DNA of 64,000 nucleotides from Prunus persica (taxonomy: Eukaryota; Streptophyta; Magnoliopsida; Rosales; Rosaceae): the NCBI RefSeq assembly GCF_000346465.2, contig NC_034009.1, positions 39,600,456 to 39,664,455 of the forward strand. The letters are read 5' to 3'. Positions 22,874 through 34,661 of the stretch are shown piece after piece. The stretch's first letter is position 1. The number at the start of each line of letters is the position of its first letter. The position numbers and the translations under genes are program-made. A model generated the notes under the pieces. It was not told the DNA's origin. It saw only the letters and a program-made list of their open reading frames with translations, and ran no database searches.

Positions 22874-23426
22874 CTTGTATTATTGGTTTTGTTATGAATT
22901 ATGAATGAAAGTACTATCTTTCTATCTTTTTAGCATTATTTTCTTTGTAGAAAAATTTCAGAACTTTTACACTAAGCCCCCTTGGCTACATAATCCTGGA
23001 TCCGCCACTGCTTTTGACCACTTTATCACCTATGTATCACCACTTTATAACCTATTTGGGGAACATAGGTCAGTTATGGACGGTTTTACCCTTACATTTG
23101 ACGGCAACATTAACATAATGTAACAGTGGGATCAATGGAGTGATTAATATAAAGTTGATGGACCATTTGAATGAATAATTTAATTGAGAGACCAAAATGT
23201 AAATCAAGTATAAGTTTGAGGACCATTTGAGTAATTTACCCTTCGCTTTTATATTTGTTGAACTTTTATTTATGATAGATATGCATTTAAGGGTAAGACC
23301 CATTATGTTCCCCTGGCTAGGTGTATCTTTTTATGTTTATTAATGAAATTCACTCGAACTGTTGAGTTTAGTATGTAAGTTTTGCCTAACTGGCTTTTGA
23401 ATCCTAGAACCGCCACTGTTGCTCCA

Positions 23427-24494
23427 TCCTCCATGCACTTGCATGTGCTCTTACAAAGTGTGAAGTAGATTTTGTGTGCTCCAAGTCATTGACTAGAGCT
23501 GAAACATGGTTAGCTAGATTTATAAGGACCCATCTCTTTATTTCCTAGACATATACCCATCTCTCTATAAATCTATATGTAAAACCTAATTTCAAACTTA
23601 AATGACCAGTAGGATATAAAAGGTCATAGTATTCCTATGTTTTTATATCGTTGCCACCAGACTTCTTATTTTATTTATAATTTATTTCAAGCATTTCATT
23701 AACTGCCATAATTGTAATTAATACTCCATATTAATAGCATATCAATCACCCCATTTCTTTTGGTTGCCATTCCCTCTAACATATCGCCCCTTAAATTTGA
23801 AAACCAAAAAAAAAAAATGTAAATTACATATCCAATAATGTACCTATGAAAAATATAAATATAAATATATACATATAAAAATATAGGTATATTATTTACC
23901 AAATAGAAAATATAAAAACCTAGGTCAGTTGCTTTGTAATTGAAATTTCTGTACATTTTCCACAAATTAAAAATAGGTACATAATAATTTATAGAAAATA
24001 TATGTACATTATTTATCCATAGGTAAAAATACCGATAAATGCACATAGGTGAATTATTTACCAATATATTATTTTTTTGCTAAGGATTTACCTTAGTTTT
24101 TAGTAGATTAATTTACCTACCTAGAGGCATAGGTAGCTTAAAAAAAATGTACCACCTTAGTTGGTTGCATACTAATTTACCTACCTAGAGGCATAGGTTG
24201 CTAAGAAAAAATGTAGGTAAATTCATGTACCTAAACACATAGGGGTCAAATAGAGAATAACATGTTATTTCCCTTTGAACAAATTAATTTCAAACCATAA
24301 CAATTATTGAATTTGGAAATTGGTATAAATAAAAGGAAATAAATAAACTATCAATTTGAAAATTAAAATAAGAAATGATCAAGTAGTCATATTTGAAAAA
24401 AAAGGAAAGAATATATTCTTGGTTTTTATAGGAACAACGAGTATATTCAAACCAAACGGCGATAACTACACCAAGCTTTAATTACTTTTTTTTA
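23427..24494. other. Intergenic, AT-rich, short tandem repeat
   Basis: No gene. 24105-24155 and 24168-24220 are a direct repeat with a period near 65 (taatttacctacctagaggcatag). The 121-residue open frame at 23699-24064 is low-complexity (Tyr-Ile runs) and not credible. Confidence 0.55.
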
Positions 24495-25003
24495 AGGCCA
24501 AAAGTCACTTTTGGTCCCTGTAGTTCGGCATTTCTACCACTTTTGATGTTGTAGTTTCAATTCCGTCAATTTTGCCATTGTAGTTTCGTATTTGTAGCAA
24601 TTCAAGGACCTGTTAATATTAATGTCAATTTGTTTAATGATGCAAGAGGTAATTTCGTCATCCCAAAATCCTTGAGCATAAAAGATTGTCTGAAATTCTC
24701 CCCATTTCATATTAGGGCTCGAAATTCAACCACTAATCCTAATTTTTGAAGAACCCTAGACCCAAATGACCAATTTCAAGCCCTAATATGAAATTACGGA
24801 AGTTTTAGATGAGCTTTTATGCTCAAGGATTTTGAGTTGAAGAAACTGCCCCTTGCACTGTCAAATAAATTGACAGGAATACTGACTTGTCCTTGAATTG
24901 CTACAAATACAAAACTACAGTGTCAAAATTAACAGAATTTAAACTATAGGGTCAAAAGTAGTTGAAGTGTCAAACTATAAGGACCAAAAGTGACTTTTAG
25001 CCT
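24495..25003. mobile_element. Long-TIR MITE of about 0.5 kb
   Basis: Starts AGGCCAAAAGTCACTTTTGG and ends with its inverse (ccaaaagtgacttttagcct). Inner arms also pair (tagcaattcaaggac with gtccttgaattgcta; ttcatattagggctcgaaatt with a block near 24780). The two halves form one foldback. The target duplication is not clear because the left flank is a T run. Confidence 0.75.
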
Positions 25004-25269
25004 TTTTGTTTCAATAAGGAAAAAACTGACCTATTAAATCCTTGGAATCTATACAAAATTGAAACACAATTAATCAACATTGAATTGCAGCTAATTTCTT
25101 AAACAAGGGTATTATAGGAATTTAAAAAGTATAACATTTAATCCATTGAATTTGATTAGGAAACTTGATGAATTGAATCCTAGTTATATAGTTTTTCTTA
25201 TAAAAATCAGGTTTTATTTATAGACAAATAAAACAATGGGTTGTAGGTAAGAAAATATTAATTTGAAGG

Positions 25270-25894
25270 GAAAGAGTCAAATTTACTAAATTAATAAAGC
25301 ATAAATTGGAAAGGGAAAAGATCTAGAGGATGCATTGTAGGATTGCTCATGCCAATAATTGCACCCTCTCGATATTGAAAAACCTATTGTTTATTATTAT
25401 CTTCAATCCTGAATGATGCACCTAAAACCCAAGTGTCTCAGGCCAACCATTGCGCTCATACCACTTGTTGCAGTACACATTCACCTGTTTTTAAAGAAAG
25501 AAATTCTACCAATCGATATTTTCTCAAATTTAATCACATAGATCTATTATGGTTAACCATATGTACTTTTATCTGCCATCCAGAGGTACCTTTTTCCAAC
25601 GTGCAACAATTGTATTTGATTCACAATTATGTCTGATATACATCACATCATGCCACTTGCCTCAAATGAATTTAATTGAGTGAGGCAATGGGAAGTAATT
25701 AAGCTCTATATTGGTGGGTGGAGTGTTACTTCTGGAACCCTCATCATTCGTCCATACAGGGGAACAATTCCCTTCCTTCTATAAAATGGGAGCAATTCTC
25801 TCACTGTACTCTATATAAAGGAATAAGTGTCGTCCACTAATTAATTACACTTTGTGAGATTTGATTTTAATTAGAGTTCGAATTAATGTTGCAG
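25270..25894 (+). promoter_or_regulatory. BURP2 upstream region
   Basis: Matches 9580-10340 and 60780-61420 with deletions. The shared pre-TATA block is present (25628-25760) and TATAAAA is at 25780-25786. The segment that holds exon 1 and its leader in BURP1 (about 10035-10200) is missing: sequence jumps from ataaaatggg to caattctctcactgtac. Confidence 0.75.
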
Positions 25895-26949
25895 CTAGCA
25901 GCGGTGGCACTGGCAAACCATGCTGCTCAACCAGCACCTCCACTTTACTGGAATTCCATCCTGCCAAACACACAAATGCCAAGAGCTATCAGTGAACTTC
26001 TGCATCCTGATTTGTGTTGAATAGATATAGTATGTTACTGGAGTACGTATGGCAACATATTCACAAATGTGTCACGTATTTTCCATTATGACGTTGATAT
26101 ATAATTGCAGACTCCACAAACGAAGAAAAGAGCACAAATGTCATGAATGCTGTTGGGAATGGAAAGCCAATTGACCACAAGGGCAAACCTGAAAATACTG
26201 TACTACCACAGCTTGCACGACGCCCATTTTCTTACAAGAGTGATGATCGTCCCACTGACAATCAACTCCATTATAAAAACGTAGCTATTTTCTTCTTGGA
26301 GAAGGACATGCGCCCTGGCACAACAATGAGCTTCCAATTCCCTAGAAATTCAAACACGGCTACTTTCCTGCCACGAGAAAGAGCTCAATCGATCCCCTTC
26401 TCCTCTAACAAACTACCAGAAATTTTCAACCATTTTTCAGTGAAGCCAACATCTGTGGAAGCCAAAACAATTAAGCAAACAATCGAAGAGTGTGAGGCTC
26501 CAGGCATTAAGGGAGAGGAAATATATTGCGCCACATCTTTAGAATCAATGGTTGATTTTAGCACTTCGAAGCTTCGAACAAGAAACGTTCAAGCAATCTC
26601 GACGGAGGTATTGGAAAAAGGTGCCACCATGTCCATGCACAAGCACACAACAATGCCGGGACTGAAGAAGTTGGCAGGTGTCAAAGTCGTTTTGTGTCAT
26701 AAGCAGAACTATCCCTATGCTGTGTTTTACTGCCATGTAATAAAACCAACAGCAGCTTATGTTCTCTCCCTGAAAGGCGATGATGGGGTGAAAGTTAAAG
26801 CAGTAGCCATCTGCCATCTAGACACATCAGAATGGAACCCAAAGCATTTGGCCTTCCAAATCCTCAAAGTTAAGCCCGGAACAATTCCCATCTGCCATTT
26901 CCTTCCCACTGATCATATTGTCTGGGTTCCGAACCACAAATCTGCATGA
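25895..26949 (+). pseudogene. BURP-domain copy BURP2, first exon and splice donor lost
   Basis: Exon 2 (25895-26009, acceptor TGTTGCAG) and exon 3 (26111-26949, TGA) are preserved, and all four Cys-His pairs of the BURP domain are intact. The exon coding the start codon and most of the signal peptide is deleted. The exon 2 donor GT is AT (26010-26011), so the normal transcript cannot be made. The remaining frame from ATG 26143 gives 268 residues with the full BURP domain but no secretion signal and no 21-residue repeats. It could make a cytosolic BURP protein if transcribed, but is more simply a recent pseudogene. The 3' region lacks the AATAAA found in BURP1. Confidence 0.8.
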
Positions 26950-28317
26950 TCATCACTTAGCACTGTACGTATAATAACCTTTACCCCTGTATAATTATCT
27001 CCCTACTCTACTTATTTCTGCCTCTTCATGTGGTGTAAGATATATGATGAGATGAAGTTTTTGGGATTAGTGGTCGGGTTGCCTTAAAAACACAGATTAC
27101 AGAAACTGCTTGAACTTAACCCGATCATGTTTTCTCTTGTACTCGTAAAGCATGCTGTTGTGGTTCTACTTAATTTCGTCCTCCCCAATGTTTGAGTGTT
27201 TAATTGTTACGTTGGAATAGGCTGCTAATGCATGTAGTTAGAGAAGCTTTCATTTATATCAAAGTCCTCAAACTATCAAGAATTAATGCATCCAGAAACA
27301 TATATACCAAGACGCAAAACAACATATTTTCCATGCTGTGTCGGTAACACCAAAGCAAACTTCCTTTATCACAAAAGGACCAAATTCCAATACTAATCTA
27401 ATCCATCATGTAAAGCATACAATCTACAACTGCCTCCCTAAATTTGTCCATTGGATATATATGTCACTTTTTGGTAATTTGGTATAGCAGCACCACGTAG
27501 TATGCATTTAACAGAAAAGTAAACAAAATTGACAGTAGAACTATTTGTCCTAACGAAACTGAAGTTGAAAGACCATGAGAACGATTTTGAAAATTAAGGG
27601 ACTCAAATGAAAATTGGGTCTAAGTTCAGGGACCAATAAAACGATTAACCCATAGATTTTGGATCCAGTACCACATCCCAAAGAGAAAACCACAAGTTTG
27701 CAAGCAAGTTTGTCCATACTAACACTACGTACAGTATGGGCAATGTGCTAGACTCATCTCACTTTCTCAACCTATCCTATACTTGTCTAAAAGAGTTTCT
27801 AATTTAATGTACTGAGATTTACGAAAGAAATATCAGAGAAACAATTTTCAGGCAATAAAAAAATGTCTTGGCAAGAAAATGCACAATTTGTTACATAACT
27901 TATTAAATATGAACAGTTGAAAGAAAAAAGAATTTGGATGAGGGATTTGCAAATTCCTATGGCCCAATTACCTTTTTTTCTTTGTTTTTTTTTGGTTCTT
28001 TTGATCCAGTAGCATATTCCAAAGAATGAAAACCACAGGCATGCAATGCAAGCTCTTTTCCCATGTTTTCCTCTGTTTTTCTCCTATCATGGAAGTGATT
28101 AAAACACACCTCTAAGCTTGTTTTGCGTTTGGTAGCCGAGTGTAAAAGCTCAATGCAAGATAGTTTGAGGTAGAATTTTCTCCTGTTTTATTAGGACAAT
28201 GATGAGCTATATGTGACAACAAATTGCTTTAATAATGAAAATTAAAAAAGTGTGATTCATTGAATATTTGCGGGGTTTTGTTCAGAGCTGACAAAGTTCT
28301 AAGTCAACACATCAAAT
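26950..28317. other. BURP2 3' flank and empty intergenic sequence
   Basis: To about 27160 it resembles the region after BURP1. Beyond that no gene, LTR or clear inverted repeat was seen. Confidence 0.5.
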
Positions 28318-28490
28318 TCCTTTTTCCAACAATCGTATTTGATTCACAATTTTGTCTGATATACATCACATCATGACACTTGCATCAAATGAATTTAATT
28401 GAGTGAGGCAATGGGAAGTAATTAAGCTCTATATTGGTGGGTGGAGTGTTACTTCTGGAATCCTAATCATTCGTCCCTACAGGACTCTAG
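28318..28490 (+). repeat. Orphan BURP promoter fragment
   Basis: From tttttccaacaatcgtatttgattcac to cattcgtccctacagg this matches 25585-25757 closely, then stops before any TATA box or exon. It is a fourth, gene-less copy of the BURP upstream block. Confidence 0.8.
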
Positions 28491-28750
28491 AACTCTCACA
28501 CTTCTTACAAGGACTACTTAACTCTATAGCTTATTGCATATAGCATATATATGCAAACCCAATTAGAAATTCTACAACAGAAGCAAGATCAATCTCACTA
28601 TGCCTTCTAAACAAACAAACAAATAAAACAAGCATATTAATTGCTTTAATCACTCTACTAACATCAACACAGCACACTTAGTTTACTAACAGATGATATA
28701 GAAAGGAAAAAAAAGGACCAATAGGGAGAAAATGGTGAACTAAGGAGAGA

Positions 28751-29230
28751 CTAATACTTCTGGTCCTTAGAAGGCATAACAGAAATAATAGAGCACACTG
28801 CTTGAATGCAAGTCAGTATTAGGAGCAAAACAGCTGCAATGAAAGAAATAGTTGCCCAAGGTGTATTGAAATAATGTTGCCTCAAATTTGCCTTCCATTT
28901 GTTCCAAGGCTTTCTGCAGTAGCTATTAAGGCGCTCAGAAAGAGTAGCAAAGTAGAAGCTTTCACGATACACTGCAATTCCTTTTCCGAGGTTGTTAATC
29001 AGAGTGCACACCTCATTGTAGTCACCAAGCATATTTTTGACAATCCCATACTTCAGAAGGAACTCCACATCCTTTTCGGTGTTCACAAACTCATCCATGA
29101 GTGAAACATAATCACTTATGTAATTCTTACGGCAATGGCACTATTCAAAGGCAATGAGGTTATGGAGTGTGAGCTCTGTGTAATCGTTTATTTTTAGTTT
29201 TGGAATTTCTAGAATCCCATCGTTGAATCG
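28751..29230 (-). pseudogene. DUF247 (UPF0481) protein, C-terminal part
   Basis: Minus frame reads FNDGILEIPKLKINDYTELTLHNLIAFE, a TAG stop where the family has Gln, then CHCRKNYISDYVSLMDEF. It goes on through the family's end region (KPWNKWKANLRQHYFNTPWA) to a membrane helix (ISFIAAVLLLILTCIQAVCS) near the C-terminus and a natural stop at 28751. The 5' side is cut exactly at 29230 by the copia LTR that starts at 29231. The remainder of the gene is not found on the other side, because that element is itself truncated. Confidence 0.85.
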
Positions 29231-30668
29231 TGTTAACGCAGCTTTCCTTTCCTAGCCTACGCGGAAGTCAACTTCACAATCTCCTCCTAGCAATTAGCCT
29301 TTCCTACTGTAAATCGGATTGTATTCATGTCTATATTATTTCCTACCTTAAATAGATATCCTGTACTAGTATACATAGGGACTTTGTGTAATCTGTTAAA
29401 TACAAGGAAATATATACTCTACATGGTATCAACCTAACCTAGGGTTCTCTCTCTCCCCCTTATTCGATCCTCTTCTCCTTTAGGTCCACCTCATGGCTTC
29501 GTTTGAATCCACCATCTCCCTCCCAAGCCCTAACTCTTCTCATTTTATCAAGCTTACTAACTCCAACTATCTTCTTTGGCTCCGCCAACTCAAACCCTTT
29601 TAGTTGGCCATGACCTCTGGAAATTTATCGATGGCATTCATAAACAACCTTCTGCCCACACCTCCACCTCTACCACCACAACACCCACAACCACCACCAC
29701 TCTTACCGAAATCAATCCTACCTATGCTCAGTGGTACCAACAAGACCAACTCATTGTTAGCTACATCACCAGTACACTCTCTGAGTCCATTTTCTCTCTC
29801 ACTGTCGGTTGCATCTCTGCCCGGGATCTCTGGGAGTGTCTCCAATGCCACTTCTCTTAATCCAATATGGCCAGTGAATCTGCTCTTCGTTTTCAACTCA
29901 TGGATTTGCAAAAAGGCTCTCAACCCATTGATGCTTACCTTCGTCATGCTAAGTCTCTTGCCGATTCACTAGCTGCCATCAATTAACCTGTCTCCCCAAA
30001 AGAACTTGTCACTGCTGTGCTTCGGGGTTTAGGACCCGATCACAAAATGCTCATCACAGCAATTCTCAATTTCTCTCCGCTTCCAGACTTTGCTGATCTT
30101 CGTGCTCGTTTGTTAGCTTTTGATGCACAGACTCCTCGAATCTTTCCTGATCAAAACACAACGCTAATGGCCACCCAATCTTCTCCTTACACCACCGGTC
30201 ATACTTCCTTCCCTTCTCACCGTGGTTGTGGCTCTTCCAGCAATAGGCGCGGTGGCTGGTGCAGTATTGGCCGTGGTGGCTGGCACAACTTCTCATCTTC
30301 CTAGAGCAACCCGTGGAATGGCTTCCAGCAGCCCTAATGACCTAATCAACTGTGGCCTCCTTTTGCTCTAAGTTTTGGATCTCAAAGCAACTGGCCTTCC
30401 TTTCAACCTCTTTGGGCCCAATCTGCCGCTTCTAGCAAACACTCTGCCCGACCCAACTCAGCTCCTGGTGTCTTGGGACCCGCTTGGTGCACCACATGCA
30501 ATACCAATCGACATACTACTACAACATGTCCTTATTGCTACAATGGCCCAGAATTCTTCCTTTGCTGGGGCTCAATTCATGCAGCCACCTAACTCTACAT
30601 GGTACCCTGACACAAGTGCCACTCATCATATGACTGGTAGTTCTTCTAATCTCCAAAGGAAATTAAAT
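29231..30668 (+). mobile_element. Copia retrotransposon, 5' part only
   Basis: LTR 29231-29423 (TGTTAACGC...CTCTACA, 193 bp) is followed by TGGTATCAACC, close to the initiator-Met primer site, then a leader and a gag gene. The element is cut at 30668 by a gypsy-type LTR, and no pol region is seen beyond it. AATCG at 29226-29230 would be its left target repeat. Confidence 0.75.
29492..30668 (+). pseudogene. Copia gag (UBN2-like) and protease start, decayed
   Basis: MASFESTISLPSPNSSHFIK starts at 29492, then LTNSNYLLWLRQLKP, the copia gag N-terminus. Later frames give WYQQDQLIVSYI, then ARDLWECLQCHF (TAA stop), then LRFQLMDLQKGSQPIDAYL and other typical gag blocks, with stops near 29859 and 29985 and frameshifts. 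From 30598 TWYPDTSATHHMT corresponds to the protease WYPDTGATHHMT, with the Gly of the DTG active site changed to Ser. Non-functional. Confidence 0.8.
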
Positions 30669-32813
30669 GAAGGAGTCCTACGAAGGCTCAAGGCTCGAAA
30701 GCACACGATCCGGCTCTGCTGCGGAGCTCACTCAACTACTGGCTGAGGGGGCGCAAAACAGAAAATTGTGAGTGGACAAAAATAAAAATTCAGTTCAGTG
30801 TAAACCAACGTAATATAACCCCACCGTTTAGAAAACCATGCAAGAAATCCAAATGCATCTCAAAACCATCATAATCATCAAATCAAAATCAAATACTGGA
30901 TGCCAAGTCCGAAATCCATAAAGAAAGCTTTACAAACCCACCATCCAAATCTTACAATCCCACAACTAAACTCTCGAAAGCGTACCCATTGGCAGTACCA
31001 GCAAGGAAGTATCCTCACCGAGAAACAAGAACAAAAGAATAGCTATATATATAATTATATAATATAACCACACCTAGTTGTACCGGGAAAACAATCCAAC
31101 CGGGGGATTGTTTGACTAGTCACCATGGCAGAGTCAAAGTAAACAAATTCCTCAATTCACCATGTGACTAGGGAACGAGCTGTCCAACTGGGGGACCAAC
31201 TCTCAGCCAGCATGTACCGTCGATAGCCTCAAAACCCGTACGTCTGTGACCAGTCCTACGCGTGCAGACTACCCAATCAAGGGTTTACAGCAACATCCCA
31301 TCAAGGATGCCCTAGGTTCCCACAATTCCAAGTATCTCAAGTTTGCGTATCCAAGTTCCAAATCCGGGGAGGTACATAGGGTAGTGCTTATAGCACTCCA
31401 AATTGACATTCTATACTCATCACTTTCCACAATCTCATCTCAACAACCTAAGTACCCCACACATAGCCAAACATATATAGAAATTCTCAAAATCCATATA
31501 TACATACTCAAGATACTCAAATATGTCAAAATCCAAAATATATTTCCAATGCATCATAAAAATATCACTTTTAACAATTGAATAAATAATATATATCCAA
31601 TATACCAATTAAAACATCATGCATAATATTTCCCATCATAAAATCATGCATAAGATTTGAAAACAAAGTCCACTCACAAGTAGTCCCACACTGCTTGACC
31701 TTGAGAGGGTCCCGCCTACTGCGTATGCGTGGTTGGAGTACCTATTTCAGAATACGTATACGAGATTAATAAGAAGCGTTTCGAACGAGAACTTTGAATT
31801 AAATATCCTAATTTCCCAGGTTTCTAGTAAGTGTACTAGGAACGAGACGTTCTAAGGTTCCACTACCCAATTCGAACCATGGAAGAGCTTCGGGAGACAC
31901 TCGGTCAACCGGCGGTCAAATTCCCAAATCGGGTCAACTGGCCCACGGGACCCACGACCTCCGTTTTTAAAATCCGTAAGTTCCTAAAGGTTTCACAATG
32001 TCTAAGATACTACTATCACAAGTTTGGTCCGAAACGGACTGTTAGATCGCTTACGATCGCACGATCAGACGGTTATTGTAAAACGTAAACTTTAAGTTAT
32101 TGAATCAGAACATCCGGGGCTCCGATTCACGATCCGCGAATTCCTACACGATCCTAGGAAGGTCTAGAGTAACATATATTGGAATGGAGTCGATCCAAAG
32201 GTCCGAACATATCGAACCTAGACCGGATAACTCCTAATATGTGAGATTCGTTCGGGGTTCGAACATCAACCAAATTGGAATCCTAAGGTACCTACGTGCT
32301 CGTGACATTAAGGGGATCAATTGGGACAAAAATGCCCCTCTGCTACAGTGCCCACGTGCCACCACACGCGGCGGTAGAGAGTGGGTGTCCAAAGCGATTT
32401 CTCTTCGCCGGAAAATCTCCAAATTACAAGCCACTCTCCTGGCTACAGGTTCTACTCAACGAGTGGAACACTTTATTCAACTACAGCCAAGTCCAATTCG
32501 GACGGCAAGTGGCCGGAAACTCACGGTTTAACCCGGAACTTCATGGCTTGGATTGGGCGACCATCGTCACCATTGTCGTGGCACAACCTAGGAAATAGCT
32601 AAAAGGAGAGGAGGGCTACCTATTCCAAGCGATGGCGCAGCTCGCGGTAGCCGAAAATGTAGCCGATGACGTTGGCAGTTTTGGCCGGTTTTTCACGTCG
32701 TTGCCATCGCCGTTTGTCGAGTTTTCGATTGGAGAAAAGGGGTGGGGTGAGTAGAGGAGGAAGAGAGGAAGCTTTTGCAAGAAATGACACTTGTCAGGGA
32801 GGGGGGGGTTGGG

Positions 32814-32851
<38 letters not shown>

Positions 32852-33125
32852 AAAAAAATTTCAGATTTTCATCCAAACCCTTTTCGAAATATTTACAAGT
32901 TTGCCACTAAACTACTTTTGGTTGCCAAATCTTCGTTATAACTCCGATTCAAGCCTACCACGTGTCTACGGATTCGTCTCAATACAACCTACCCAAAAAT
33001 ACCAGTCACTGCCCCAAACTCTTTTTGGGTAAGAAAATGACCAAAATACCCCTACCCCAAGGGTAAATTCATAATTTCACTTCAATAATTTAATAAAGAA
33101 TTAAATTTGGAGTCGGGGTGTTACA
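30669..33125 (-). mobile_element. Long gypsy-type LTR, 2457 bp, minus orientation
   Basis: On the minus strand it begins TGTAACACCCCGACTCC (33125) and ends GTAGGACTCCTTCA (30669). Flanks are TTAAA and TTAAC, a target repeat with one mismatch. It shares order and sequence of blocks with the plus-strand LTR at 52048-54318 (for instance attcacgatccgcg near 32124 against its inverse near 53067, and the AG/CT run at 32819-32847). No gag-pol. Small open frames inside are chance. Confidence 0.75.
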
Positions 33126-33800
33126 TTAACTACCTGTTTAGTAGGTGTGGGGTTTTATACAAAAAGCATCGATGTTATTGGGAGTGGAACCACTTATTAT
33201 AAGTTGTGATTTATTTAGTCAAGTTTCCTATGTGGGATTTTCTATTCTTCAACAAGCCCCCTCATGTGGGACCACCACATAGTGGGCCACATGTAAAGCT
33301 AAGTCCACATCGGAGTCAATCATTCAAGCCCAATACCTAAACACCACGTATTGTGTGAGGGGTAGGGGTAAACATTCAAGCCCAACATGTGAACCACCAA
33401 ATATTAAGTAAGGGTAAAGGCTCAATTCAGGCCCAATCAATGAACCCATTATGATATCATGTTAAATTTCAGATAGACGGGACTGTGGCCCACCACTAGC
33501 AACATTGATATTGTCCCCAACTTAACTACATGTTTAGTAGGTGTGGAGTTCTATACATAAGGTCTCGATGTTTTTAGGAGTGGAACCACTTATTATAAGT
33601 TATAATTTATTTAGTCAAGTTTCCAGTCAACCTGACTTTGATACCATGTTAAGATTTTAAAGGGACGAACTCTTGGCACTATTAGTAACATCGACATTGT
33701 CCCCAACTTAACCACCTGTTTAGCAAGTGTGGGGTTTTATCCTAAAGGCCTCGATCTTATTAAGAGTTGAGTCATTTATTATATGGAACTTTCTATTTTG
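33126..33800. repeat. Diverged tandem repeat, three units
   Basis: Units starting near 33126, 33527 and 33705 share ttaac.acctgtttag.a.gtgtgg.gtt, then cctcgat.tta..agagt, then cacttattat. Period is irregular (about 400 and 180). tgataccatgtta near 33640 is a primer-site-like motif in reverse. Non-coding. Confidence 0.6.
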
Positions 33801-34305
33801 TTAACTCTGTGTATTCTTCATCAATGTGAACACCCCTAAACCAATCATACCTGATACGAATTGAAACACAAGTTTGTTTTTTGCCTTTGGTAGATGAGTA
33901 GCTAGAAAAGCTCAATGCACTTGCTCTTCTGCTACATTTCAATATAAGAACAAGGTTTGGAAGTCAGGTCAACTCCTCATAGCTTCCTTGCCTTTGCTTT
34001 GACATGTCTATGCACTTCTTGGGGAAGTTTGAATAATCCATTGCAGGCCCCATGACAACTAAGGAACCAACATTTTGTAGAAGGTTTTGTCTATACCTTT
34101 TGACTATAAGTAAAATCTTTTGTATCTGCTCTTATGTTTCGGTGAAGTTTCTATGTGTCCTTTGTGCCGAGTTTCTATGCGTCCTTTGTTGAACCAAAAA
34201 ATGAGGTTGTTTCTTACTAGATTCAAATACTTAAAAGAAAAAAAGAAATTGTTGTTTCTTAATGGATTTTATGATGAACAATATCAAACTCTCCTCTTAT
34301 ACGTC
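33801..34305. other. Intergenic, nothing recognised
   Basis: AT-rich sequence ending with ACGTC (34301-34305), the left target repeat of the following LTR. No open frame with recognisable protein. Confidence 0.5.
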
Positions 34306-34661
34306 TGTTGGTAAATTTTAACAACAATATTAAAACCTTGCAAGTGCACAAATCAAATGATAGTATAGTAAGCAAGCAAGGGTCGATCCCACGGAGATTG
34401 TGATCTAAAGAGATGTTTATCAATGTCACGCAATGAAAATCAAAACAAAGGACTTCCAAACACACGCCAACACCAAGGGGGGTTTTGATTTGTTTTTGTG
34501 AATCAAACAAAATAAGGAAAAGGAAACAAAAGAGAATTTAAATTAGAGTTTAAGAGAAATTGGTTTAAAATCAATCAAGATCAATAGCTAGGACTTACTA
34601 TCCACCTCCAAACAATCAATCAATCCATAAACAACAATAGATAATCAATTTCTAGTAAGCA

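Larger units (their letters stand above)
19581..23010 (+). mobile_element. hAT transposon, nearly intact, 3.4 kb
   Basis: Terminal inverted repeats CAGTGGCGGATCCA (19581) and TGGATCCGCCACTG (23010) with a perfect 8-bp target repeat CTTTTGAC (19573-19580, 23011-23018). It encodes one TTF-finger/DUF4371 hAT transposase. A putative leader intron runs from CAA/GTAAGTAAG near 20092 to TTTGTAG at 20519. Confidence 0.95.
19391..23241. mobile_element. Long-TIR MULE-type MITE, split by a hAT transposon
   Basis: Left arm GTGTAAATTACTCAAATGGT and right arm ACCATTTGAGTAATTTACCC form an inverted repeat that continues inward with ccaaaatgtaaat and similar blocks. A 10-bp target repeat is visible with one mismatch: TTTGCTTTTA (19381-19390) and TTCGCTTTTA (23242-23251). 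Without the inserted hAT it would be about 413 bp and non-coding. Confidence 0.8.
16830..23418. mobile_element. Outer hAT-like element hosting three nested insertions
   Basis: Left end CATGGGCGGTGC at 16830; right end agaaccgccactg at 23418, inverted to CAGTGGCGGTTC. The right flank TTGCTCCA (23419-23426) matches TTGCTCC at 16823-16829, one base short. With the nested LTR element (16943-18741) and long-TIR element (19391-23241) removed, about 0.9 kb remains, so it is non-autonomous. The unique part 18747-19380 encodes nothing convincing; MSDHNRNPKKTKN near 19293 might be a transposase N-terminal relic. Confidence 0.6.

Noticed and set aside
23699..24064. 121-residue minus open frame
   Set aside because: Low-complexity AT-rich sequence with Tyr-Ile runs and no family resemblance.
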